Assembly: GCA_050084515.1 (NCBI GenBank)
Contig: CM114272.1
Coordinates: forward strand, 28,458,001-28,522,000
Length of the DNA stretch: 64,000 nt
Source: Blasia pusilla
Lineage: Eukaryota; Marchantiophyta; Marchantiopsida; Blasiales
Direction: 5' to 3'
Every line of letters starts with the position of its first letter. Within the stretch, counting starts at the first letter, position 1. A program made the translations under genes and the position numbers. Below the pieces are notes generated by a model that was not told the origin of the DNA, did not search any database, and saw nothing but the letters and a program-made list of their open reading frames with translations. Below, piece after piece: positions 21,700 to 31,436 of this stretch.

Positions 21700-23170
21700 G
21701 GCGTCGTCCTCTCCCTCTAGTGTGCCAGTGGAGGAGACTTGGGAGCCATTACTTGGGCCCAAGCTTACGGGAGATGAGAAACGATGCTTGACATAGTTCC
21801 TACGTGCTTATAGGAGTTGTTTTGCCTTTAGCATGAAGGAGTTGGGTGCTTTGGTTGGATCCGGTATACGGATTGATTTGGCTAGTGATACGCCAATCTT
21901 CCGTCATCCCTACTGAGATAGTGATATGGAGAGGGACCTGATTTAGAGTAGGACGTTGGACCTTTCGGAGGCTGGATTAGTGGAGTTGTCGCATGGAGAG
22001 TATGCATCAGCCACTGTCATGCCTGCTAAAAAGGATGTGCATGGCAACTACACGGATGGGCGGATGTGTGGAGATTACCGTCCTATCAATCGGCAGAACA
22101 AGGCTGATAGGTATGCCATGCCTACACGAGGAGATCTTTGATATGGTGGGACAGCAAAGATTTTCAGTATTTTTTGATCTTCGGCAAAGATACCATCGAT
22201 TGCCGATTCGAGAGAGTGACAAGGCCAAGACAGCATTTGGGGTGTTAACTCTCATGGCAAGGATTGTTTGTACCAGTGGAAATTCTTACCCTTCGGGTTG
22301 AAGAATGCACCTGCCGAGTTTCAGAGAGTGATGGATGGGATCCTAGCAGGGTTGGATTTTTTTCGGTGTTACATTGATGATATCTTGGTGTTCAGTAACA
22401 CGGTGGAGGAGCATTAGATACATTTGCAGATTGTGTTTGAGCGGTTGAAAGCTCATGGTCTACGTTTGCATCCAGGAAAGTGTAAGTTCTTCCATGAGGA
22501 TGTTGAGTACTTGGGTCATGTGATCTATCCAGGTGGTTTGGGAGTTCAGCAAGCAAAGGTGGAGGCTATTGCACTTATTCCTCGTCCGATAGATATGAGT
22601 AGAGTTCGAGCATTCATGGGATTGGCTAACTACTATCGGAGGTATGTGAAGGGATTTAGTGCTATGGAAAAGCCTTTGAACCAATTTTTGAAATCAGATC
22701 AGGAGTGGCAGTGGCAAGATGATGAGGAGAGAGCTTTTGTGGAGCTCAAGGCCCAGATGGTGGCGGCGCCTATCTTGAGGAGACCTATCAGAGGGCGCCC
22801 ATTTCAATTACATACTGATTGGAGTAGGTTGGGACTTGGAGCGGTGTTGACATAACATGATGATGAGCACATGGAGTTTGTGGTGGCCTATGCAAGTCGT
22901 TCGAATAATACAGCGGAGTCGCGCTACAATTCATATGAGGGAGATTGCTTGGCTGTAGTGTGGGCTGTGGCACACTTTAAGTGTTACTTGTTTGGCACAA
23001 AATTTACCCTTGTTACTGATCATCAGCCGCTCAAGTGGTTGATGGAGTCTGACAAGCTTACAGGGAAGCTTGCACGGTGGGCTCTTATCTTGCAGGAGTA
23101 TAACTTCTAGGTGGTACATAGACCTGGAGTTTCCAACCTTAATGCTGATGGGTTGAGTAGGAACCCATGT
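21700..23170 (+). pseudogene. Reverse transcriptase and RNase H of gypsy element 1
   Basis: RT blocks follow in order: FLRAYRSCFAF, LSHGEYASATVMPAKK, RMCGDYRPINRQ (about 22060), WKFLPFGLKNAPAEFQRVMD (about 22280), the catalytic YIDD at 22369-22380, then LHPGKCKFFH, YLGHVIYPGG, RVRAFMGLANYYRRYVKGFS. RNase H follows with HTDWSRLGLGAVLT (about 22810), YASRSNNTAESRYNSYEGDC, LVTDHQPLKWLMESDKLTGK and NADGLSRNP. Several stops (TAG, TGA, TAA at former Gln/Arg/Trp codons) and a frameshift near 22140 make it non-functional. The catalytic residues themselves are present. Confidence 0.85.
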
Positions 23171-23389
23171 ACTAGCCAAGAGGATGCAACTGGGGCTAGA
23201 TGGCATGGCGAGGTTGATGAGGAGATGATGCTAGGTTGGCATGCATCCGCCTTTTTATGTTGGTTAGGGGTGGACTCTAGTATGGAGGACCACATGACAT
23301 CTTACTCTAGTCAAAGGGTAGATGGCCAGCCTTCAGATCCTAAGGTTGGAGATGGTGGTACAGATTAGCACGATATTCATGATGATGCG

Positions 23390-24250
23390 TTGGTGTTGGA
23401 GTTCCTACGGACCAGTAGGGTGCCAGGCATAGTCAATACCAAGGAGCGAGACCGTGTTCTTCAACGTGCTAAGAGGTATCGATTGGAGGGAATATATATT
23501 CTCCGTGTGTGGGAGGATGGTAGAGTACAAATAGTGCCGCATTTGGCTCAGAGAGAGCGCATTGTGCGACATGCCCATGAGGAGTTGGGACATTTTGGGG
23601 TAAAGCGTACGTATAGCTTACTCCTTGGTCAGTATTAGTGGCGTGGCATGCATACTCATGTGCAACAGTTGGTGTCACATTGTATGGTTTGTGACCGGGT
23701 GAGGGCATCATTCAATGCCCCTACACCACAGTTACACCCCTTGCATATTATGGGGTTGGGTTATTGTTGGAGTGTGGACTTTGCGGGACTGTTACCGTTG
23801 ACTGTACGACATCATCGATATGTGTTGGTGATGGTGGAGCACTTCTCCAAGTGGATTCAGTTGGTGGCATTACCTGACAAGGCAAGTGAGGGAACAGCGT
23901 ATGCATTTCTTGATAGAGTGCTTAGTCATTTTGGTGCACCAGCTGAAGTGCTGACCGACCAGGGTGAGTTTCAGGTCTTGTGTGACAAGGCGTTGATTGA
24001 TCATCGGACCATGTCTGAAGATCATCCAGAGGCGGATGGTTTGGCTGACCGTGTGGTTTCAGACGGTGAAGAGGGCATTGCGCAAGTATGGCCTACAGAA
24101 GGGGCATCTTGGAGACTGGGATATTCAGTTGCCATGGTTAGCCATGGGGTAAAGGTTCAGTCGCCAAGCATCCTTGGCTTCCTTCTCACCTTATTTTCTA
24201 TTATACGGCCGAGATCTAGACTTGCCCGCAGGAATTCGTTGGAAGTCTAG
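23390..24250 (+). pseudogene. Integrase of gypsy element 1
   Basis: An HHCC zinc domain is readable (HAHEELGHFGVKRTYSLL, then CMVCDRVR at about 23680). The DDE core follows: SVDFAGLLPL (first Asp, about 23775), VEHFSKWIQLVALPDKASEG, VLTDQG (second Asp, about 23950) and HPEADGLADRVV (Glu, about 24020). About five residues after TDQG are missing, and a frameshift near 24045 ends the core. A TAG at 23636 splits the zinc domain. The integrase continues into the C-terminal segment at 24174-24800. Confidence 0.8.
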
Positions 24251-24800
24251 TGAGGTGGTGAACCTTGATGACCCAGAGATGTGGATGAGAGTGTGTTCTC
24301 AGCGGGCAGAGCTCTTTCGGAGAGTTATGCCAACTGCCTTCGAGAATCTTGCCATTGCTCAACACAGGGATACATTGCGGTATGCAACCATTCGGGGTGG
24401 AGGTTATCGACCATCGATTTGTAGGTTCCATGTGGGGGAATATGTCTATTTTCAGCAAATTGCACCAACAACGTTGGATGTGACGGCGGGCCGCACTATT
24501 TTACGAGTGCGCGAGGTGTTAGCTTCTAGAGTTCTCATGTTGGAGGGTCGTGATGGAGTTGTTTGGAAGGACCATGTGCGTAATTGTGCGCCATGCCATC
24601 TTCCAAATGTGGATGGTACTGTTGACCCAAGCTTAGCCATGATACGTGCTAGCTTGAGGTGCATGTTGTGTGGGTCGGTTGGTAACGCAGCCCATATGTT
24701 GGTGTGTGATCGGTGCTCTAGGGATTGGCACATGATGTGTTTGACTCCACGTACGGATGTTGTTCCTACTGGAAGGTGGGTTTGTCATCGATGTAGTTAG
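24174..24800 (+). CDS. Integrase C-terminal region with terminal PHD finger (element 1)
   Basis: The 208-residue open frame starts inside integrase (SFSPYFLLYGRDLDLP) and runs through a GPY/F-like segment (residues about 85-145). It ends in a PHD finger: C163-x2-C166, C178-x2-C181, H186-x2-C189, C204-x2-C207 with Trp202 before the last Cys pair (24657-24797). This is a complete C4HC3 zinc-binding set. PHD fingers typically bind histone H3 tails, so it may guide integration to particular chromatin, as chromodomains do in other gypsy integrases; this is inference. Element 2 keeps the same finger. The frame itself is not a separate gene; it is the 3' end of the polyprotein. Confidence 0.8.
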   Translation: MASFSPYFLLYGRDLDLPAGIRWKSSEVVNLDDPEMWMRVCSQRAELFRRVMPTAFENLAIAQHRDTLRYATIRGGGYRPSICRFHVGEYVYFQQIAPTTLDVTAGRTILRVREVLASRVLMLEGRDGVVWKDHVRNCAPCHLPNVDGTVDPSLAMIRASLRCMLCGSVGNAAHMLVCDRCSRDWHMMCLTPRTDVVPTGRWVCHRCS

Positions 24801-24973
24801 GAGAGGTAGATGACTTGATCTTTGCATGATATGGATTATAGATGTGCGACTAACGATGAGGTAACCTAGCACCCGACCTTCTGATTCGTGCACCCACGAA
24901 GGTGTATAGCATGTAGTAGATGTATAGGGCTACCTGGGAGTTAGAGGGACCTAACCGCTAGTTAGGGGGGCAA

Positions 24974-25427
24974 GTTGGATTACACTTGTGTTTGTGTATG
25001 CTCTCGTCTATGTTATGTATGTATGTGAGTATGGTATGTCAGCGATGTATGTTGTATGACGATATGGATTCGCAGGACAGCTATCATGACCATACGGATT
25101 ATGTCGTAGAGTATAGTGTGCTAGTAGAGGCCATACCTTATGTAGGGCCGTAGTGTCTAGGTAGAGATGCGGTTTCATACATAGGGTTAGGGGTTACTTA
25201 GTTGAGGGTGACTTTTCCAGTAGGGCCCGCTCTTAGGTTGGAGGATATAGTGTGGAGTGCACTCAAGGAACAGTTAGTTCTTTGAGTTGAGCCTGTTGCG
25301 TTGGGAGTTAGTCTTGGTAGTGAGTAGAGCTCTTGGCTATGGTGGTTCCCGCAAGCTTCGACATGGATTCTCCCATCGTGGAGTGGGTTTGGCTCGATTG
25401 TATGTGATTCTATACGTGTTTAGACAG
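24974..25427 (+). repeat. 3' LTR of gypsy element 1
   Basis: It begins just after the polypurine tract (TTAGGGGGG, 24962-24970) and ends near ATACGTGTTTAGACAG. The last 172 bp match the 5' LTR remnant at 15563-15734. It does not begin with the usual TG but with TTGG, as does element 2. Confidence 0.7.
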
Positions 25428-25538
25428 TTGTGGTACATTTGTGTTTGTGTATGCTCTTGTCTATGTTATGTATGTATGTGAGTATGGTATGTCAGCGATG
25501 TATGTTGTATGACGATGTGGATGTGGATTTGCACGATA
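25428..25538 (+). repeat. Second copy of the LTR beginning, just outside the 3' LTR (element 1)
   Basis: This segment repeats 24974-25078 (shared blocks TTTGTGTATGCTC and TATGTATGTATGTGAGTATG), starting exactly where the 3' LTR ends. It terminates near GCACGATA, the position homologous to the end of the equivalent copy in element 2 (GCACGACA). The same LTR segment is missing from the 5' LTR. Confidence 0.7.
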
Positions 25539-25559
25539 ACTTAATGATAGAGGAGTTTA

Positions 25560-26649
25560 TATAGTGGGTGATTTTACTGTACGACATTCACCCCTCCAAA
25601 CCTGCATATCCTCGGGTATGTGCCGAAAACATCGAGACTTCTTGCTATTTTACTCACACTTATTTTTGTTATGCCTCTAGACATATTGAATCAAAATCAA
25701 GAAATCCCTCACTTCTACGGAAAATCTTGACCCTTTTCCCTATAATGGGCAGCTTGAGAATTGTGCCATCTAGTTCATGTAGTCTGTGAGTGGCATTTTC
25801 AAAAGCAAAGACTACAATGTATGAACCAAACCAGACTTCAACATACTGCAACAGCTGTCATATCAGCTCATCACCATTGTTCCCGTTTGGTAAATCATAT
25901 GAAATGGCTTCCCCTATGCCCCATTTTGAGGATCTTCCTTTCAATGCTTTCGTGAACTCAATTAGGACAAGCTTACCAACTACATCTGAGATACTCCAAT
26001 GCCTAGGGCCTTGCGTTGTGTCTGAGAATGAGGCAATAGATTATGTTTCATCAAATACCACAATTATCTCTACACACTGTGACAATGTGTCAACTTTCAA
26101 CTTGCTTGCATTAAGAAGAATATTTGGTGACGCTTCCATTGTTAAGGTTGATGTGTTGACTGATGCACCTCCATCTACTCAGTTCAATTCTTGGGTCAAT
26201 GATTCCTCTTTCCACCAACTGACATTTATTGCTAAGAACTGCAAGGTTATGCTAACATCAAATATCAACTTGAGCATTTAGGCAGCCAATGGCTCTAGTG
26301 GTTCTGTTTGTGATCTTCTTTAGGAGAATGATGTTCAAGATAAAATAATTGTTAAGCTTGATTCCAACAGCAAGTCTGTTCCTATTATTAGGACAAACTT
26401 CTCTACACTAAGGTAGGACTCCAATCAGAAATTCACAAGCACAACTTTCCCTCTAATATTAGGATACGGTATGACGGCTCATAAAAGCCAAGGTTCAATA
26501 GTAGCTAGTCCATGTTTATTGGTTATTAACTCTATATTTGCCTACGGCCTAGCTTATGTCATGCTATCACGTGTTAGGACTAGAAAGCAGCTCCGAATAT
26601 TGGGTAAGCTACAGCCCTCTGATTTCTCTGTACTTGGTCACCTCTCTTA
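25560..26649 (+). pseudogene. PIF1/Helitron-type helicase C-terminal fossil
   Basis: From 25790 one frame is readable to a TAA at 26647, broken only by TAG codons (26279-26281, about 26321 and about 26414). It holds FEDLPFNAFVNSIR, a segment like the NxDLSxGxxNGxxG strand of PIF1 helicases (KVMLTSNINLS-stop-AANGSSGSV), then FPLILGYGMTAHKSQGS and YVMLSRVRTRKQLRI, the conserved last helicase motifs. The Walker A motif and any Rep/HUH nuclease are absent, so a Helitron and a PIF1 gene cannot be told apart, though in plant transposon-rich DNA a Helitron is more likely. The fragment starts directly after gypsy element 1. Confidence 0.75.
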
Positions 26650-26887
26650 ACCCACTCATAATACATGCAGCTACAAGAAAATGTCAACGAAAGTAAACTC
26701 AAGTCGGGGCCGTGTTGCAAGAGCTTCATCGCAAGTCCCTCAGTAGACACAACTCCCATTTTTTGAACATAAACCTAATCCAGACCCCTTGCCAGCTGTG
26801 TAGTCTACAAATGACCATCAACGTCAGCAGAGGGACACACCTAAGGTAATTTCCTAACCCCTCCCTACCTTTTCTTTTCTCATCATC

Positions 26888-27664
26888 TTGATTCTCCCTT
26901 CTAACCTTTGTCACCAAGTGCCTTCAAGCTACCTTAATTTTGCAAACATGATTCTCAGTGATATCAAGTCTGAACATGAGGAGCACAAACCACGATTCAT
27001 TTTCCCGACTAAGTACATGGACAATTTAGGATTGGTTCCTGCTTTCTGGGAACACGTGGTAAGTAGAAGGCAGATACATTCACTCATTAACCAAGGCCAA
27101 ATCAGGGATTCCAAATTCCGTCGGATCAACAAGAATGCACCCACGTCAAGTACTTTTCAAATTGTGATTTCTGATTTTAGTTGTGGTATGGATCATTGAA
27201 TATTCAATTTGATCAGCTCCTCCATGTACTTAGACTTATGTGTTTCAACAGACATCCAGAAAAAAGCCCTGAAGTTTAAGAATGTCAAATTCAAAGAGAC
27301 AACATTGACAAGGAAAAATGCAACACGGCTCTTCAAAATAATTGACAGGGGGATACGGCTAGACCAGCTCCGTGCACTTAGGCACGAGATGCACTTGCCT
27401 ATTACCATGTTGCTTGACCTTTCCTCAACCAAAGCAAGCCATCTTCTTGAGAAGATGAAGTTGGCGCAGGATAATGGCCAGCCACCAGAGTTTGAGCTAT
27501 TACCTATTGATGTTGACAACCCCAATCATTTTCCTGCATTGGCTGAGTTTGATGATATTATCATGTTATCTCATACTCCTGGTTCAGATACACCACTTGA
27601 ACCTAAAGTTGAGTACTCTTTGAGAAATTCACCTGACTTTGTCTACGTCAAACTCTGGTTCTGA
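26888..27664 (+). CDS. Two uncharacterised open frames downstream of the helicase fossil
   Basis: Frames 26888-27199 (103 residues, FIFPTKYMDNLGLVPAFWEHV) and 27209-27664 (151 residues, CVSTDIQKKALKFKNVKFKE … LDLSSTKASHLLEKMKLAQD) lie in line with the helicase. The second is intact, fairly polar and mixed alpha/beta. I recognise no domain. They could be cargo or a second gene of a Helitron-like element. Intron-like spacing and the lack of stops in the second frame make it worth keeping. Confidence 0.35.
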
Positions 27665-28690
27665 ATACAACTCTACACTCAAGTCCCCCAGCAAGCGCAA
27701 ATGCACATAGAAGGTACAGTTTTATTCTTTGTATTCTAAATTTTGCGTGAGCCTATGTTGCAGATTCCCACACAATTTTGTGTTAATCTGAAGTCTTACA
27801 GCTCACCTGTGTTTCTTTGCAGCCTACTATTATTCTACATCCAAGATCTTGGACTCAGATGTTGCCGACCATAATCCCTACGCTTAACCACAACTGTGCA
27901 ACTTCTTACTTTAGTTGAATTTTGGTTTTTTCCCTGAAGTCCCTTAGATACTGAGCATCTACTTCACAAATGATCCCAATGCATCTATGAGGATACATTC
28001 AGTTTTGTCACTAGGCTTTTTGTCCTTGACGTATGTCTCTCCTAGGTCATCTTTTAGGCAGATGAAGCAATGTGATACTTTACCTAATCTCAACTGAGAA
28101 GAATGGATATTCGTGTGTTGCACTTAATGCATATCCTACTTTTTCTTCAATTTACCTCTCACGCATATTCCCTACTTTAAGATTCATTATTTAAGCACAT
28201 GGAGCAGACTTTTAGCTTAATATTAGCTGGCCAAGAATGCATCTCTCCTTCTTGCAGATTTCATGAATGACTACTTTCTGAAATACTTGTTATGCATGAG
28301 GATGACATGCTTTGACTTTACATCTTCATCCTAATCTACAAGTCTAATGTGAACATAGTCTTTGTGGCATGATCGTGATTGTAGAATGTAGATTATGTTC
28401 TACACGTAAGTATGCATGTTTACTATCTTATTCAATTAACTTTGCAGTATCTTTTATGTTCAACCAACAGGTCATGCTCTTCTAAAACCAGATATAACTT
28501 ACTTTAAGATCATGCTTTCATGAAGTGACTATAAATTACCATATTCTTGTAGATTTTGTTCCAGAAAGTTAGATTCTGTTCTAATAACTTACTCTGGCTT
28601 TGTGTTGTTTTGTATGTGGAGTGTCCATTGAATATTCGGCTCCGTTTCTCTTCCATCTTATACTAGAATACTGGTGTAGTATTTTAAACT
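27665..28690. other. Intergenic AT-rich DNA
   Basis: No gene, RNA or repeat structure is recognised. Confidence 0.35.
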
Positions 28691-28691
28691 T

Positions 28692-29195
28692 ATGCTACTT
28701 TTCCACTTTTCAACTCTTTTCATCTATTCACTTACTACTTTCATAATTATTATGATTATGGCACAGGTTGGGCAAATCAGGGTCAGGGCAGTACCAAGAT
28801 GGGGTAACTGGATACGACCTCAGCTTCAACTGAATCTACATCCTACTCATGTTGCTCCATTACTTCATGTTGATCAGCCTTCACCTCTGACAGCCTCAAC
28901 AAGCAACCTTGGCGTAGTGCCTTTTCAGATTTATAGAAGGATATGTTGTGCTCTTGATGCAGCAAACCAGAGATCAGCTAACCTTGCTTCAAGACTTGCA
29001 ACTATCATTGAGTCCCTGCATTCAGCAAGGGTAGATAAATTTGCAAGTACTCATGCTTTAGAAGAAGCAAATCTAAAACTAGAATCAGCAAGGGTTGAGT
29101 TTACATCTATTGTTTCAAATATGCATACTCACATTGAACATGATGAGGCATTGAAGTACCAAGTGCAGATAATCAAGGATGTTCTTGACTTGTAG
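28692..29195 (+). CDS. Uncharacterised open frame with a predicted coiled coil
   Basis: A 167-residue frame opens at 28692; an internal Met at 28758 (MAQVGQIRVRAVPRWGNW) gives a better N-terminus after a hydrophobic leader. Residues about 90-165 are rich in Ala, Leu, Glu and Ser in a heptad-like pattern (LASRLATIIESLHSARVDKF, LEEANLKLESARVEFTSIV), consistent with a coiled coil. No family is recognised. Its position downstream of the helicase fossil suggests it may belong to the same mobile element. Confidence 0.35.
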   Translation: MLLFHFSTLFIYSLTTFIIIMIMAQVGQIRVRAVPRWGNWIRPQLQLNLHPTHVAPLLHVDQPSPLTASTSNLGVVPFQIYRRICCALDAANQRSANLASRLATIIESLHSARVDKFASTHALEEANLKLESARVEFTSIVSNMHTHIEHDEALKYQVQIIKDVLDL

Positions 29196-31019
29196 TTACT
29201 AAAGGTGGCTTACAATCACATTACTTCCTCAGTTCTCCTGTTTTCTCACAATTACCATTTTGCACATCAGTTGCTAATAGCCATGGTTGCATTTTGCTGC
29301 AAGCTGCTGCAACTTGTCTATTGCTCTTCGCAGAGCCCATATCAAGCTTGAGATGTTATTACATACTCTACTTTCATTGGAACTCTCTGCGCTTGAAAAA
29401 ATTTTCAAGCTGCAATTTGGAACATTTCAAGATACTTCAACTGCATGCGGCTGCCTGTATAGCATCTACTGCTGATTTTTAGGTTGAAGATATTTTCTTT
29501 CACATTCATTCTTTTCAGGACTTGCTCCCATTATGTATTCAATTCAATTCAATGAAGCTTGCTATTGCTCTACCTTCATGCAGTAGATAATATATGTTTC
29601 AGTACATGAGCTTAGCATTTCTTTGCCTGGACCAACAATCGTGTCCATAGTTCATGATTATGTGCTGCTTCTCAACTTTAGATGCATGTCAACAAGTTGT
29701 CACATACTCTACACTTATGATGTGTATATGACACCATTTGCATGTGTTCTCTACATTTCCATGCTTACTTCTTAATACTTTGCAAACTTTGGCAAGATAT
29801 GCACTCCTATATCCTCCTAGCTACATTTCTCATATTCACCTGTTTGAGTCGTCGCTGACTTATCCATACTATAATTCAAACATTTCCATATTAACTTATG
29901 GTAACCTTTTTCCCGGAAAATTTTTCTCATCCACACCACTAGTAGCCAGCCTATGCATAAACATCCTCTTTAATCAACCCAAATCATTTGTTCATTTTCA
30001 CACGTTAGACCAGAGTTGCTAGAGGTTTTTAAACGTCCTAGTATATCGCCAAGTATGCCTGGTAGAAAAAGGTAATTCCAATTTTTTGACTTCTTTTCAG
30101 ATACTGCATGCAAATAATCCAATCCAATCAATTTATCCTACGCAGCTTTGAAATCAATCGGATATTTCCAAATGTTATCCACTACCTCTACTCACACCCT
30201 ACATGTCTCTAATCATTGCATTAACCCACTCTAAGCACTTATTAAATGCTTCATATTTGCATTATAGATCAGTTCTATAATTTCCCGAACCTCACAATCA
30301 AGTCTATTTTAGGCCGCACCCTTGTTCACCTTGAAAAACTTCACCAAGCCTAAAACCGTAATTTCACATGTAGTGGAAAAGTTTCAGAATTTTTGAGTGA
30401 GCAACCCTTCACTTGTGCTCTCTTCTGACCACATGAACCATTCATGTTGACATCTTGATTGGAATCTATCTTTCCACCATCGGATAGCCTTAGGACTTTG
30501 ATGAGTGATATAAAATATTCCTCTGAAGAGGATGGACGGTTCAGAAATTTTAAATTAGGCACAAAACAAGCAATGCAAATTAACTTATCTAAAAAAAGTC
30601 ACCAAGCTTAAACCCTAATTTCACATGCCTCGAAAAAGTTTCCTCCTTTTTTTTCAATGATTGCTTTTGGCCTACTTATGTTATGTTTAAGGTTTTTTTC
30701 GGAATGTGGGATGTATTAGTTTTTGGATATTATGATTATTTTCTTATCAAATTTTTTTTGTTTATTCATGATATTACTTTTAATTGAGTGTTTGATATTT
30801 GAGATTTCTATTTTACTGCTCTTTCTTTAAACATGATTTTTTATTCAAAATTTAATGTTAATGATTTATTATTTTAAATATTTTTGGACTCAATTGAGAA
30901 TGTGTACTCCAAGGGTTTAAATGATAGAAAATTTTCAACATAGCATGGATTACTTCATTATCCAAGGAATTTTTAAAAAAATTTTATTTCTTCATATTTT
31001 AATGTCATTGTTTCCTCAT
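29196..31019. other. Intergenic AT-rich DNA
   Basis: No gene is recognised. A phrase with CACCAAGC and TAATTTCACATG recurs at about 30340 and 30600, an old local duplication. From 30640 the sequence becomes very T-rich, leading into the CACTA end. Confidence 0.35.
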
Positions 31020-31436
31020 ACCTCCTAGGGCTAGTTTTATTATATTATGCATACTTCTTTATTTATTTAATATTCTCCAAATTATTTTTTCTACTACATG
31101 GGTGTGAGAAAATGACTCATAATTTTTGTCATTTTTTCATTCTACTCCCTAGGGCTAGTTTAATTGTATTATATATATTTCTTAATTTATTTAATATTCT
31201 CCAGATTATTTTTTCTACTATACGTGTGTGAGAAAATGACTCAAATTACTAAATCAGTCACGGGATATGACTAATACATGACTGATTTATTTCTAATACT
31301 ATTAGAGCCATTACGTTATGACTGATTTAGTTTTCCAAGTCATACAAAATGACTAAATTAATAGAGTTAAATTTTCAGTTAGTTGTACATAAGTCACTCT
31401 AAGTCAAGTCATAAAAACCATAGTTTTCTTCCAGTG
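31020..31436. mobile_element. Isolated CACTA (En/Spm-like) right end
   Basis: The terminal sequence TTTTCTTCCAGTG (to 31436) is the complement of CACTGGAAGAAAA, a CACTA-type terminal repeat. Inside are subterminal repeats of the ATGACTxxxTCAT type (31220-31400). The end is alignable with the right end of the element at 56919-63548. A block starting CCTAGGGCTAG is duplicated in tandem about 125 bp apart (31023, 31149). I could not find the matching left end. Confidence 0.65.

Larger units (their letters stand above)
15563..25538 (+). mobile_element. Ty3/gypsy retrotransposon element 1 (Gag-PR-[methyltransferase]-RT-RH-INT-PHD), defective
   Basis: The order of domains is 5' LTR remnant, leader, Gag, zinc knuckles, protease, a methyltransferase domain whose first half is replaced by a copia fragment, reverse transcriptase, RNase H, integrase, PHD finger, polypurine tract TTAGGGGGG at 24962-24970 and 3' LTR. 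Integrase after RNase H places it in Ty3/gypsy. Many premature stops, mostly TAG, and frameshifts show it is dead. The beginning of the LTR is missing at the 5' end and is repeated after the 3' LTR. I found no clear 5-bp target duplication and no recognisable tRNA primer site next to the 5' LTR remnant. Confidence 0.85.

Noticed and set aside
24174-24800. Chromodomain at the integrase C-terminus
   Set aside because: The Cys/His spacing is that of a PHD finger; no chromodomain aromatic cage pattern is visible.
26668-26684. GCTACAAGAAAATG as a CACTA left end matching 31436
   Set aside because: The first bases are not CACTA, no subterminal repeats follow, and no target duplication is present.
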